A stretch of 23,564 nucleotides of DNA from Candidatus Saccharimonadota bacterium (GCA_017510305.1 JAFWNO010000012.1:1-23564); one strand, 5' to 3'; numbered from the stretch's first letter, positions 6,872 to 15,575 are shown. Translations and numbers: made by a program. Notes: generated by a model not told the origin, from the letters alone.

Positions 6872-8707
6872 TTATTTAGCTTTGTTTGGGTTGGTATTAA
6901 TGAGTGATTCCTCGGTCTGGGAGGCGATACTTTGGATGTGGACATGGTTTTGGCCGGCAAAGAAGAGGCCTTGGCCGACTGGGAAGTTGGAAAGACGCTT
7001 CTTTTCCTCATTGGTGAGTTTAAAGACGTCGGAAAGGACATCTACGGCGGAGGAAGATTGTTTTAAGAGAAGTTGCATGGAAGAGTTAGCGACGATGGCG
7101 CGGCCCATTTTGGTGCTCATAAAATCTTCGACGTCTTGGGTGATAGTGGTGAGACCAAGGTAATATTTACGAGCACGCTTGGCAAGACTAAAGAGGAAGT
7201 TAGCAGAATCGTCATATTTCATGAGCTGCCAAGCCTCATCAACGATGAGCATGCGCTTCTTTTGCTGGGCCCGAACAACATTCCAGATGTGGCTGAGGAC
7301 GATGTACATGGCGACGGGGCGAAGCTCGTCTTCTAGGTCGCGAATATTGAAGACAACCATTTGATTATTAATATCAACATTGGATTGCTGAGAGAAGATA
7401 CCCGCGAAGGTGCCGGTAGTGTATTTGCGGAGGCGGCCAGCAAGTTCTGGGCTGGTGCCACCCATATGAAGGAGGGTGTCGTATAGATTCATAATGGTAG
7501 GCGGAGTGGACTGGTGAGTTAAAGGATCTGAAGTAATGCCGGCACGAGCGTAAGTGTCGATGAGAGCTTGGTCTAGATCTGCTTCCTCATTGGCAGTAAG
7601 GGCGGGCATAACTTGGCCGTTTGGCCCGATTTGGTTACCACCAAGCATAAGGCGGAAGAGGCCATGAAGAGTAACGAGATTAGCGCGGAGTGCATCTTCG
7701 CCATCTTCACCATCGATGACTTTTGGTAAATCGAATGGGTTAATACGAACATCAGAGTTGAGTGAAAGGCGAATATAGGAGCCACCAACGGCGTCGCAGA
7801 GTTTTTGATATTCGTTTTCTGGATCGATAATGAGAATTTCGGTGCCAATCATCATGGAGCGAAGAGCCTCTAGTTTAACAGTGAAAGATTTACCGGCACC
7901 AGATTTAGCAAAGACAACCATGTTGGCGTTTTCTAGGGTGTAGCGGTCGAAGATGACGAGGCCATTATTATGCATATTGACACCGTAGAGGATGCCTTTT
8001 TCTTGGGTGAGGTCGGCAGAAGTAAATGGAAAACTAGTGGAAATAGCGCCAGTATTCATGTTGCGGCGAATTTGGAGTTGGTCGGTACATTGGGGCATGG
8101 TACTATTCATTCCCTGCTCTTGCTGAGAGCTGGCGACTTTAGAGAAAATCATCTGTTGACCAAAGATAGTTTCAACTTTGTTTTGGACAAAGTTTAATTC
8201 GTCTAGGGAATCTGCCCAGAGAGTAACATAGAGACCAAAGCGGAAGAATTTTTCGGCGCCAACTTGGAGTTGGTCGCGGAGTTCTTCGGCGTCGGTGATG
8301 GCGGCTTCTAGCTCTGGATCGCGAATTCTGCCCTTCTCAGAGTTAACAGCCATACTCGCTTCAAGCTGGGTAACTTTTTTACGAAGGTTTTTCATGACGA
8401 CGGTAGTATCTACTGGGTAAATATACATAGAAATATCGAGAACCTCGTCGATGTTAATAAGGGGAGAAAGCCAGCCAGTATAGAGAGAACGAGGGTAGCC
8501 GTAGACGTAAATGGTGCGGCCATATTTGGTGCCAAGGCGGAAGTAGGCAGAATGAATCTCGATACTGCTTGGGGAAATAAGGTCGCGGAGGGTGGTGATT
8601 CCTTGTTCAAAGGCGGCTTGAACTTCGGCTTCCTCACGAGCCTGAGCTTGAGCGGCGATTTGAGCAGCGGTGAGTTGCTGCTGGGCTTGTTTATTTCTTC
8701 TAGGCAT
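6872..8707 (-). CDS. virB4: VirB4-family T4SS ATPase, catalytic part
   Basis: 611 residues. VirB4 proteins are the membrane-associated AAA+ ATPases that power T4SS assembly and substrate transfer. An Ala/Gln-rich start (1-35) precedes an N-terminal domain (about 40-250). The motor domain has Walker A AKSGAGKS at 267-274, then ILIIDPENEY, Walker B MLIVDEAW at 486-493, and TTITQDVEDF with its Gln. It is shorter than the roughly 800-residue single-chain VirB4 because part of the N-terminal region is supplied by the preceding gene (8700-9674). The start overlaps that gene's stop by eight bases and has AAAGGAGAG upstream. The hydrophilic sequence suggests the cytoplasmic membrane face. Confidence 0.92.
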   Translation of the reverse strand: MPRRNKQAQQQLTAAQIAAQAQAREEAEVQAAFEQGITTLRDLISPSSIEIHSAYFRLGTKYGRTIYVYGYPRSLYTGWLSPLINIDEVLDISMYIYPVDTTVVMKNLRKKVTQLEASMAVNSEKGRIRDPELEAAITDAEELRDQLQVGAEKFFRFGLYVTLWADSLDELNFVQNKVETIFGQQMIFSKVASSQQEQGMNSTMPQCTDQLQIRRNMNTGAISTSFPFTSADLTQEKGILYGVNMHNNGLVIFDRYTLENANMVVFAKSGAGKSFTVKLEALRSMMIGTEILIIDPENEYQKLCDAVGGSYIRLSLNSDVRINPFDLPKVIDGEDGEDALRANLVTLHGLFRLMLGGNQIGPNGQVMPALTANEEADLDQALIDTYARAGITSDPLTHQSTPPTIMNLYDTLLHMGGTSPELAGRLRKYTTGTFAGIFSQQSNVDINNQMVVFNIRDLEDELRPVAMYIVLSHIWNVVRAQQKKRMLIVDEAWQLMKYDDSANFLFSLAKRARKYYLGLTTITQDVEDFMSTKMGRAIVANSSMQLLLKQSSSAVDVLSDVFKLTNEEKKRLSNFPVGQGLFFAGQNHVHIQSIASQTEESLINTNPNKAK

Positions 8708-9674
8708 TTTGCTCTCCTTTCCTTACATATGTAGTGGCCATTTTAGAAAAATCAATGAACGGCTCGCGGACGGCGGTGTCTGGGTTGTTAAAGTTATAGT
8801 AAAGTTCGGATAATTCGCGAGTGTTGAGGCGGACGGCATGAATACCGATTTGGAAGAGGCCAGAAATGACAGCATCTACGCGATTGTTAATTTCGGTAAG
8901 GGCTTGGTCGTAGGTGGTGCGGTCGATTTTGGTTATTTCTGGAGCTTTTTGCTTTCCGAAGGATTTGAAAAGGTTTCTAGTCTGTTGTACTAATTTTTCG
9001 GCGTCAGCAGAAGTATAATATGGAATGACGATAAAGAAAGATTTATCCATAATATTTGCCTCTTGAGAAAGAATATCGATAAAGTTGATATAATCATCCA
9101 TGAGGACACCAAGAAGCATATTGTCGGTATTTTTGCGAATCTCGGTCAATCTTTCTAGGTAAGGGGCGATATCAATACGCTGGGAGCGGACGAGGATTTG
9201 GGTGGTAAACCCTAGCGAGTTGATGAAATTTTGATAAGAATATTCGACGCCTTCCCTTTCCTGCTCAGACATAAGGTCGAAGTTGATGGATTTACAAGCA
9301 ATGACAGCGCGGAAGGAGCCATCTTTCATGATGACGACGCCGTCGCGAAGTTCGGAGATTAAGAGATTAGCCTGTGTAGAGAGAGATTGGGGCTTGGGAG
9401 CAGGGGTGACTGATTTAGTTGGCTGAGGTTGCGGGGTGGGCTGCGGAGTAGGCTGAGGTTGGATTTGAGTTGGCTGAGCTTGGACTACTGGCTGAGGGGT
9501 GGGCTGAACTGGCTGTGGCTGTGTGGGGTTTAATTGACCTAGTTGCTCGGCTGTAGGTTGAAAAGGAGTGCCAGAAAAGGCAGGATTAATCATTGGTCCA
9601 GCAGGGGCTGGTGGTTGCATTGGCTGCTGAACTGGCGGTTGATTAGTTGGGGGTTGTATTTGATTTGGTTCCAT
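8700..9674 (-). CDS. VirB4/TraC N-terminal-domain protein with Pro/Gln-rich tail
   Basis: 324 residues. Residues 1-97 are a low-complexity Pro/Gln/Thr segment. From about 103 it matches the N-terminal domain of TraC/VirB4-type ATPases (LISELRDGVVIMKDGSFRAV, then INFDLMSEQERE and the TTQILVRSQRIDIAPYLERL block). It has no Walker motifs. It is read as the detached N-terminal half of VirB4, coupled to the ATPase gene by an eight-base overlap. AAGGAG overlaps the upstream stop. The disordered tail may bind partners; its length is unusual. An independent structural subunit is the alternative. Confidence 0.75.
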   Translation of the reverse strand: MEPNQIQPPTNQPPVQQPMQPPAPAGPMINPAFSGTPFQPTAEQLGQLNPTQPQPVQPTPQPVVQAQPTQIQPQPTPQPTPQPQPTKSVTPAPKPQSLSTQANLLISELRDGVVIMKDGSFRAVIACKSINFDLMSEQEREGVEYSYQNFINSLGFTTQILVRSQRIDIAPYLERLTEIRKNTDNMLLGVLMDDYINFIDILSQEANIMDKSFFIVIPYYTSADAEKLVQQTRNLFKSFGKQKAPEITKIDRTTYDQALTEINNRVDAVISGLFQIGIHAVRLNTRELSELYYNFNNPDTAVREPFIDFSKMATTYVRKGEQNA

Positions 9675-9685
9675 TTCTCTACTCC

Positions 9686-10642
9686 TTAATGTAATGATAT
9701 ATATACTTCATTATCGTTTTGCTTTTCTAGACGCTTAGCCTCTTTGGCGATGGTTTCGATGGAATAATCTTTGTTGCTAGCAAGATTTTTAAGGGCGGCT
9801 TGCTTGATGGGCTGTCCGAGTTTGGGCTGGACGACGACAGGAGAATCGGTGATAAGTTTTGGCCCCCGAGGCTGAGGTTGCGGAGTGGGTGTTGGGGCAG
9901 TGGGGGCGGTGGGAGTATGCATGACGTTTTCGGAGGCATTAATCTGGTGGGTATCTTCCGTTTTGACATTAACGTTGGGAAGTGTGGGGGTGGGCTTTGG
10001 CGGAGTGATAGTTTGTTTATAGATTGGCTTGGATGATTGTTTTTCTAGAGTTTGATTCTTTTCCATAGCTTTGCGAAGCTGCTCGATGGCTTGCTCCTTA
10101 CGCTCTTCCTCTTCGCGATTAATCATTTGGCCAAGATTGGTGCGACTGGTGCCGACATCCATGATGTCTGGGATGGAATTAGCCTCGGCGATATATTCAT
10201 CGCGGACGGCAGTGTCAACATTACGGATGGATTGGCCTTCGGTGTCGACAAGATCGGCGAGAAATGATAGACGGTGGCCGGCTTCTTCCTCGGTAATGTT
10301 GCGGGCGCGAGGCTTCTCGGCCTTTTTAGGGGCAGTGATCTCGATAGTGGATTCTTCTTCACCTGGCATCCAGAAGCGTTTGCGGGGCTTAAGATAAAAA
10401 GAAACGATAGCGGCTAGATAAGTTTCCATTGGCTGGTCTTTTTTAAGAGGAAGGGCTAAGACACCAAAGAAGATAATGATTGGTAATGGAAGAATACCAA
10501 GTAGTGGGAAGATTTGAAAAAGAGCGTAAGCAAGCGCTATAGCGCCGGCAGCAACAATGAGATAGATAAACTGCCGGAACGTGAATGGTCCGAGTAATTT
10601 ATCCTCCGCCTCAACATCCTGTGGGACTTTATATTGAGCCAT
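9686..10642 (-). CDS. PrgI-family T4SS membrane protein (VirB3-like)
   Basis: 318 residues. The N-terminus (MAQYKVPQDVEAEDKLLGPFTFRQFIYLI) is the PrgI-family pattern: a P-x-D-V-x-x-E-D-K start, then G-x-F-T-x-R-Q. Two hydrophobic segments follow (about 24-47 and 49-66), then YLKPRKRFW around residue 83. PrgI proteins occupy the VirB3 position and pair with VirB4 at the inner membrane. PrgI proteins are usually about 100-150 residues; here a charged and then Pro/Thr-rich tail (about 100-318) is added. First gene of the operon: 11 bases separate its stop from the next start, and a promoter lies just upstream. No Shine-Dalgarno sequence. Confidence 0.85.
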   Translation of the reverse strand: MAQYKVPQDVEAEDKLLGPFTFRQFIYLIVAAGAIALAYALFQIFPLLGILPLPIIIFFGVLALPLKKDQPMETYLAAIVSFYLKPRKRFWMPGEEESTIEITAPKKAEKPRARNITEEEAGHRLSFLADLVDTEGQSIRNVDTAVRDEYIAEANSIPDIMDVGTSRTNLGQMINREEEERKEQAIEQLRKAMEKNQTLEKQSSKPIYKQTITPPKPTPTLPNVNVKTEDTHQINASENVMHTPTAPTAPTPTPQPQPRGPKLITDSPVVVQPKLGQPIKQAALKNLASNKDYSIETIAKEAKRLEKQNDNEVYISLH

Positions 10643-10653
10643 AGATACTATAT

Positions 10654-10662
10654 ATTATAGCA
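10654..10662 (-). promoter_or_regulatory. extended -10 promoter for the prgI-virB4 operon
   Basis: TGCTATAAT on the minus strand, 11 bases from the prgI-like ATG. The leader would be only a few bases long and no ribosome site is seen, so translation is effectively leaderless. Confidence 0.6.
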
Positions 10663-10700
10663 TTTTAATCGAGATTTTTGTAGTGGTTATGGTTATTTTG

Positions 10701-10736
10701 AAAAGAAAAAGCGCAGGAAACATAGTTCCCTGCGGC
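10701..10736 (-). terminator. intrinsic terminator after the 146-residue gene
   Basis: On the minus strand a GC-rich hairpin (CGCAGGGAA / TTCCTGCG, arms 10726-10734 and 10712-10719, one bulged base) is followed by TTTTTCTTTT (10710-10701). It starts about six bases after the stop at 10742. It separates this unit from the prgI operon. Confidence 0.85.
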
Positions 10737-10741
10737 AATAG

Positions 10742-11182
10742 TTAAGTTTTGGCTGCTTGCTCGCGACGCTTTTTGGCGACGAGTTTTTTACTGTCAAGGC
10801 GTTGGCGCCGGATGTCGTCTTTGGGAATATCGTATATTTTTTTATTGTTTTGAATAGGTTGAGGGTTTGTCTTGTTTTTAAGTTCCTCAGCCACTTCAAA
10901 AAGGTGATCTTCCCAGAAGTCTTCCTGTGGTTTATAAAAGTACTCGTTTGTTTTATCGTTCCTTTTATAAACCGTTACACGCTTGGCGTCACCGCGGATG
11001 GGCTTAATTTGAACGTAGGTAGTAGTAGCGCCGGAGGCGTCATACTTGCCATTTTGAAAAACGTCGATAAACTCATCCTGATAATAATGGTCGTCTGCGC
11101 TTTTTATGCAGATTTCGGCAGCAGCCTGTAACTTTTTAAGGTGTGCAGGTAGCACCTTTTTAACCTTCTTCTTAAAAAACAT
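10742..11182 (-). CDS. small basic protein of unknown function between the T4SS blocks
   Basis: 146 residues, not recognised. It begins MFFKKKVKKVLPAHLKKLQ, is rich in Lys/Arg at both ends, and has no signal peptide or membrane segment, so it should be cytoplasmic. The middle (YVQIKPIRGDAKRVTVYKR, then EYFYKPQEDFWEDHLFEVAEEL) looks like a small beta-containing fold followed by a helix. It has a strong ribosome site (AAGGGGGTG), its own extended -10 promoter and its own terminator, so it is monocistronic within the T4SS region. A T4SS accessory role is only suggested by place. Confidence 0.75.
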   Translation of the reverse strand: MFFKKKVKKVLPAHLKKLQAAAEICIKSADDHYYQDEFIDVFQNGKYDASGATTTYVQIKPIRGDAKRVTVYKRNDKTNEYFYKPQEDFWEDHLFEVAEELKNKTNPQPIQNNKKIYDIPKDDIRRQRLDSKKLVAKKRREQAAKT

Positions 11183-11230
11183 ATATTCACCCCCTTGTAA
11201 GAGAAAGGATTAAAAGTAGTACCTAGTTCT

Positions 11231-11239
11231 ATTATACCA
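11231..11239 (-). promoter_or_regulatory. extended -10 promoter for the 146-residue gene
   Basis: TGGTATAAT on the minus strand at 11239-11231, giving a leader of about 40 bases that ends with the AAGGGGGTG site. It lies just downstream of the VirB6-like stop. Confidence 0.6.
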
Positions 11240-11263
11240 CATTTTTTCTAAAAAGTAAAGGAA

Positions 11264-14254
11264 TTATTTAGTCTTACGATTGATGCTGTATTTATCGAGT
11301 GTATCTTGAAGATGTTCGGCATCAAGATCGAGTAAGTTGCGGAGGTTAGCCTTCATGCCGCCGATGACACTGAGATCGCCAGCAAGTAAGGTGGAGAGTG
11401 CATCATTGCCACCATCTTCAGCATTGGCAAAGATAGCTTGGAATTCGGCCTTGGCGGCGTCTTTGTCGCCATTATTAACTTCGGTAAAGAGTTCGGTAAC
11501 GGCAGCCAGGACGTCGGATTTCATCTTGATGAGATCGCTAGGAGTGAAGGCTTTAAGATATTTAGTAGTACGCTTTCTAAAGAATTCTTTAGAAAGTTGA
11601 ATGTCTTGACCGTCGGCACCCTCCACTTTACCATCAAATTGTAGTTTGCCGTCTTTCATGGTGCAACCAGTAAGATATTTAACGGCGGCCATAATTTCTT
11701 CGCTACCAGAGTTATAGGTAGGAATAGAGGAGACGAGTTGTGGGCGGATTTTATCGTCAAGTTCGAGAATGCGTTGCTCCATCATTGCATTATTGACTGT
11801 AGGATCGTCGCGGTAGGCCTCCATTGCTTCCATGTAGGCCTTCATGGTGGTACGATTGGCTTTGGTAAAATCTTTACCGCTAGTAGTACTGATAATATCG
11901 TATTTTGGCACATATGCTTTTGGATTACCATTTGCATCTAGGTTGAGATCGTCGAAGTCGGCAGTGCCGGTGACAAATTCTTTAAAGGTGATAGTATCGT
12001 TTTGGCGGCGACCTTCAGTATAGGCGAGAGTTTCAACATTGATAAATTTACCAAGACCTTTGATTAGGGGGTTTTCACCATAGAAAAGCATAGTTTTGGC
12101 AAGATTGTTGGCATATTCGGTAGCAAGTTTTAGTTGTCCGGTATCCATGAATTCGCGGACATATTTGGCAACTTTATCGCCATCGCCACGAGCATCGAGA
12201 GTGTTGAGGCCGGCAATGATGCTATTAACATCATTGTTCTTCATGGCATTTTTAAGCTCGGCTTCGACATTTTCAGTGGGCTGAGTATTAAAGAAGGTGG
12301 AAAGACGCTTAATATCAGCTTCGCGTTCTGCTTCGGTGATATCGTAAGCGTTAGAAATGACAGAGGTGAGAGCACTGTTTTGGATGGCTTTATTCGTCGT
12401 GTTAAGAGCATTGGCGCCACCACCTTTAACGATGAGTCTTTGATAATCTTCAGAGTCATGGCTGAGTTTACTGGCGCGAAGGACTTCGCTGGCGTAAAAC
12501 TGTTCATCAGAGAGGTCGTTGCGGCGCTTAGCGTTAGTCTGAGTCTTGAGATCGGTGAAGTTGTCGGCGTTACGGGCGATAATTTTCTCTAATTCGGCGC
12601 TCTTGATGCCCTCAGCCTTAATGAGGTGGGCGTTTGGCTGGCTGAGCATATTGTCGTGCTCAAGGTTGAGGTGGGCAAGATTAAGTTCGGCCTCTTTGGC
12701 GCGGAGAGCGTATTCCATAGCGGAATTCATGCCTTTAGTGTTAGTGTCTTTAGAGAAGATCATGCGGCCATTTTTGTCAAAGTCAATAGTCTTATTGACT
12801 TCTCTAGCGGCGTTATATGCTTCGAGGATGGACTGACGGCGAGATTCGGCATATTTACGGTTAGTTTCCATTTCATGTTGGCGTTTGGCGGCGAAACTAC
12901 GGAGATTGCCGGCAGATAGTTTGCTGATGCCGGTATATTTGCGGGAAAGATTATTGGCATCGTATTTGGCTTTGGCGGTGGCAGCTTGAGTGGCGGAGAA
13001 ATTTTTGATAGCGTTTTGAGCGGGTTGAGACCAATTAGTGAGCGTTTCATTGACTTTACCAAGGATAGTATCAGACATCTTGAGGAGCTTGAAACTCATA
13101 ATTAGTGGGAAGACTTGAATGGCCATGCCGACGATAATTTCGATGGCGCTACTGTTTTGAACACCATTAGTAATGAATGTCCAGCCAGCGAGGTTGGATG
13201 CACCATAGAGGGCGGCAAACATTGGGAAGAAGATGAGCATCTGGATGAGGGTGTCTTTCCACTTTTTAAACCATGATTCAGTGTTTGGTAAGAGGTAGGC
13301 GACAAAGGCTAGAGGAGCAAGCATGACAAGAAGTGAAACGACGGCTTGGCGGAGGGCAATCGTAAAGACGCCAATAGCTAGAGAGATAATTGCACCAAGG
13401 ACTACGGGGATGAGGAGCCAGATAAAGTGGCCGAGGCCGCCAGAGAGGGCAATAGCGCTACCCGCAATAACGGTGGCACCGGCACCGGTGCCGATGGTGC
13501 CGACGATCTGGCCGACAATAGCCTGCCAAGATAGTTCCCCGACGAGGTTGGCATTGTTTTGCTTGACGGTTTCGGTGATAGAATCGAAAAGACCTTTGAT
13601 GCTGGCGCCGATAATATTGCTACTATCTACGGCGAGTGAACAGATAAGGAAGGATAAGTTGACGAGGATGGCAGCGATGATGATGCGAGGGAGGGTCTTT
13701 TTAATGTTATAGCTGTCGAAGCCGACGCCGGTGATTTGCGAGAAAATGACAACGAGGATTAAAATGATAAAGACAATATTGGCGATGTCTCTGGCAATAG
13801 CCCAGACAATATAGGTGGAGGAATTCTCATTGAAAGTGATAGGCTCGATGGCGAGAAAGTTATTAATGATGCCATAGAGAGTGTCTACACCAGTGGAGAT
13901 AACAGAGGTGACTGGACAGATGATCCAGCCGAGACTGCCGACAACATCGTAACAGTTGGGCTCGGCGTTTTCATCTTCAGATTTGTTTTTGTCGTCTTGG
14001 CTGGCAGACTCATCGGTGGGGCCGATAAGATTCTCGACAAACGCGCTTCTTTCGGTAGGTTTTTCTTCTGTTTTCTGGGTAGCTTCTTGATTATTGTCGG
14101 TGGGTCCGACGAGATTCTCGACAAAAGAATTATTTGATGGTGTTTCTGGCTCAGCGTAGGCCGGCAGAGGGTTGATAAAATTAGAAAAAGTTGCAAAAAG
14201 AAGCCCTAATATGGGCAGAATGATTAACCTCTGTAAAAAGCTTCTCTTTCCCAT
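11264..14254 (-). CDS. VirB6/TrbL-like T4SS channel protein with very long C-terminal tail
   Basis: 996 residues. A signal peptide ends near AYA (residue 34). The mature N-terminus carries a duplicated decapeptide, FVENLVGPTD at 44-53 and FVENLIGPTD at 72-81, in an acidic linker. Hydrophobic segments lie at about 104-135, 147-173, 188-208, 242-322 and 335-395, typical of the polytopic VirB6 family that lines the inner-membrane channel. Residues from about 400 to 996 are hydrophilic, charged and predicted helical by eye (many Ala, Lys, Glu, Asn), about twice the size of the membrane part. VirB6 proteins with extended hydrophilic domains exist in some intracellular bacteria and in monoderm systems. 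No strong ribosome site is seen (only AAGAG about 13 bases upstream). It is divergent from the pilin genes. Confidence 0.85.
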   Translation of the reverse strand: MGKRSFLQRLIILPILGLLFATFSNFINPLPAYAEPETPSNNSFVENLVGPTDNNQEATQKTEEKPTERSAFVENLIGPTDESASQDDKNKSEDENAEPNCYDVVGSLGWIICPVTSVISTGVDTLYGIINNFLAIEPITFNENSSTYIVWAIARDIANIVFIILILVVIFSQITGVGFDSYNIKKTLPRIIIAAILVNLSFLICSLAVDSSNIIGASIKGLFDSITETVKQNNANLVGELSWQAIVGQIVGTIGTGAGATVIAGSAIALSGGLGHFIWLLIPVVLGAIISLAIGVFTIALRQAVVSLLVMLAPLAFVAYLLPNTESWFKKWKDTLIQMLIFFPMFAALYGASNLAGWTFITNGVQNSSAIEIIVGMAIQVFPLIMSFKLLKMSDTILGKVNETLTNWSQPAQNAIKNFSATQAATAKAKYDANNLSRKYTGISKLSAGNLRSFAAKRQHEMETNRKYAESRRQSILEAYNAAREVNKTIDFDKNGRMIFSKDTNTKGMNSAMEYALRAKEAELNLAHLNLEHDNMLSQPNAHLIKAEGIKSAELEKIIARNADNFTDLKTQTNAKRRNDLSDEQFYASEVLRASKLSHDSEDYQRLIVKGGGANALNTTNKAIQNSALTSVISNAYDITEAEREADIKRLSTFFNTQPTENVEAELKNAMKNNDVNSIIAGLNTLDARGDGDKVAKYVREFMDTGQLKLATEYANNLAKTMLFYGENPLIKGLGKFINVETLAYTEGRRQNDTITFKEFVTGTADFDDLNLDANGNPKAYVPKYDIISTTSGKDFTKANRTTMKAYMEAMEAYRDDPTVNNAMMEQRILELDDKIRPQLVSSIPTYNSGSEEIMAAVKYLTGCTMKDGKLQFDGKVEGADGQDIQLSKEFFRKRTTKYLKAFTPSDLIKMKSDVLAAVTELFTEVNNGDKDAAKAEFQAIFANAEDGGNDALSTLLAGDLSVIGGMKANLRNLLDLDAEHLQDTLDKYSINRKTK

Positions 14255-14281
14255 ATGGATTACTCTTATGTACTTCTTCTA

Positions 14282-14332
14282 ATTATATCACATAAGCGTT
14301 ATTTTTTCAAGTATTAAAAAGTGTGATATAAT
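14282..14332. promoter_or_regulatory. divergent mirrored promoters between virB6-like gene and the pilin array
   Basis: ATTATATCACA at 14282-14292 and TGTGATATAAT at 14322-14332 form a perfect 11-bp inverted repeat. Each arm is an extended -10 (TGATATAAT), one for the minus-strand VirB6-like gene and one for the first pilin gene. The plus-strand -10 ends six bases before the ATG at 14339, so that mRNA should be leaderless. -35 elements are weak. Confidence 0.65.
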
Positions 14333-14338
14333 AAAAGT

Positions 14339-14803
14339 ATGAAAAAGAGTATGGTTGCTTTGGGGATGGCGGTGGCGATGATTTTTGCTGGGGTAGTGGG
14401 TCCGGTGGTTTATGCGGAGGATAGCCAAACTAGTGTGATTACGCAGGATGTAGCTGAGGATTGTGAGAAGACTATTTTCGGGATGAAGCCGTGGTATGCT
14501 GGTTTAGTGACGAAAGATAAGGATGGTAGGTGTGTAGTGGGGACGCCGAAGCAAGATGCGATGGCAGCATTTGTGTGGGTAATTATATTGAACGTATTAT
14601 ATGATATGTTTGCGATTTTAGGGGTGGTGTCGCTTGGCTTTATTATATATGGTGGGTATTGGTATTTGCGCTCTGGCGGCGATCCGGTGTTTGTGGCCAG
14701 AGGTAAAAAGACGATTCAGGCGGCAGTGGTAGGTACGGGGATTGCACTACTTGCCACATTAGTAACCAATATGATTACGACGATTTTATTAAATAGAGGA
14801 TAA
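14339..14803 (+). CDS. VirB2-like pilin-type protein 1
   Basis: 154 residues with a signal peptide (cleavage near VVYA, residue 26). An extracytoplasmic segment with two cysteines (C42, C65) precedes two hydrophobic helices (about 73-103 and 121-149) joined by the short polar loop YLRSGGDPVFVARGKK. This is the TrbC/VirB2 pilin topology. VirB2 subunits polymerise into the T4SS pilus or line the transfer channel. It has the longest N-terminal domain and the most divergent helices of the local family, including MKPWYAG. First of six tandem copies; predicted leaderless start. The next gene begins nine bases after its stop. Confidence 0.75.
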   Translation: MKKSMVALGMAVAMIFAGVVGPVVYAEDSQTSVITQDVAEDCEKTIFGMKPWYAGLVTKDKDGRCVVGTPKQDAMAAFVWVIILNVLYDMFAILGVVSLGFIIYGGYWYLRSGGDPVFVARGKKTIQAAVVGTGIALLATLVTNMITTILLNRG

Positions 14804-14812
14804 AGGAGAGAG

Positions 14813-15118
14813 ATGTTTAAACTATTTGCAGAGACAGTTAATTTAGGGGAAAAATTGGATACTGGGGTACAGAATTTGCCGAGAGGAGAGTTCCAGTTAC
14901 AGACGATTCTAAATACGGTATATGCGATAATGGGGATGGTGGCGGTAGTGACGATTATTTATAATGCAGTAGTGTATTTGACTTCGCAGGGTGAGCCTGG
15001 CACAACGAAGAAGGCGACGCAGGGTATATTGTTTTCGGTGATAGGTCTAGCGATAATACTATTGGCGGCACTGCTTACAAACTTTATCTTTGTAACGGTG
15101 GGGGAGGCACAAAAATGA
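14813..15118 (+). CDS. VirB2-like pilin-type protein 2 (no signal peptide)
   Basis: 101 residues. Unlike its neighbours it has no cleavable signal peptide and no cysteines: the N-terminus is polar (MFKLFAETVNLGEKLDTG). It keeps the two-helix core, with TVYAIMGMVAVVTIIYNAVVY, the loop LTSQGEPGTTKKATQG and ILFSVIGLAIILLAALLTNFIF. The family YGG is replaced by YNA. AAAGGAGAGAG lies directly before the ATG. Its stop overlaps the next ATG by four bases. It may be a membrane-embedded partner rather than an exported pilin. Confidence 0.7.
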   Translation: MFKLFAETVNLGEKLDTGVQNLPRGEFQLQTILNTVYAIMGMVAVVTIIYNAVVYLTSQGEPGTTKKATQGILFSVIGLAIILLAALLTNFIFVTVGEAQK

Positions 15119-15567
15119 AAAAAGTAGTATTGATAGCGTTAGGGGTGATGGTGGCTGGAATTGTGGGTGTTTCCCTGCCAGCAGGGCAAGTGTTGGCGGA
15201 GACGACGACTCGTGATACGGAGTTTGCTAAGGGGGTATGCAATGATTCAAATATTGCTGATGATTTGAAAAGACAGGCCGGATGCGACGTGAGTGAGGGG
15301 GCGCTTTCAAATACGGCAGTTAATTTGATTAATATTGCAATAGCGATTATTGGGCTGGTGGCAGTAGTGGTGATAGTGATTGGGGGGATAATGTATGCAA
15401 CGAGCCTAGGCGAGCCTGGCAAGATGACGCAGGCAAAGAACATGATTATTTACGCAGTGATAGCTTTAATTGTGGCGGTGTCGGCCTGGGCGATAGTGCA
15501 GGTGGTGATTGCGAGTGTACCAAAGACAGAGAGCAGCGAGCCTGCTAAGACTACGGAAGAAGAGTAG
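15115..15567 (+). CDS. VirB2-like pilin-type protein 3
   Basis: 150 residues. Signal peptide ending near QVLA (28); mature segment with a cysteine pair (C42, C57). The core has helix 1 (INIAIAIIGLVAVVVIVIGG), the loop YATSLGEPGKMTQAKN and helix 2 (IIYAVIALIVAVSAWAIVQVV), then a short Glu/Ser-rich tail. The loop groups it with copies 2 and 5 (GEPG/GDPG type). It is translationally coupled to copy 2 by the ATGA overlap, so copies 1-3 appear to form one transcript. Confidence 0.75.
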   Translation: MKKVVLIALGVMVAGIVGVSLPAGQVLAETTTRDTEFAKGVCNDSNIADDLKRQAGCDVSEGALSNTAVNLINIAIAIIGLVAVVVIVIGGIMYATSLGEPGKMTQAKNMIIYAVIALIVAVSAWAIVQVVIASVPKTESSEPAKTTEEE

Positions 15568-15575
15568 TTTTAGGC

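Noticed and set aside
12134..12592. Open frame of 152 codons on the plus strand inside the VirB6-like gene
   Set aside because: It is antisense to a well-supported 996-residue gene and has no recognisable motif or ribosome site; this is typical of long antisense frames in such coding DNA.
15084..15443. Minus-strand frame over pilin 3
   Set aside because: Hydrophobic-looking only because it mirrors a membrane-protein gene; pilin 3 has a signal peptide, coupling to pilin 2 and family conservation.
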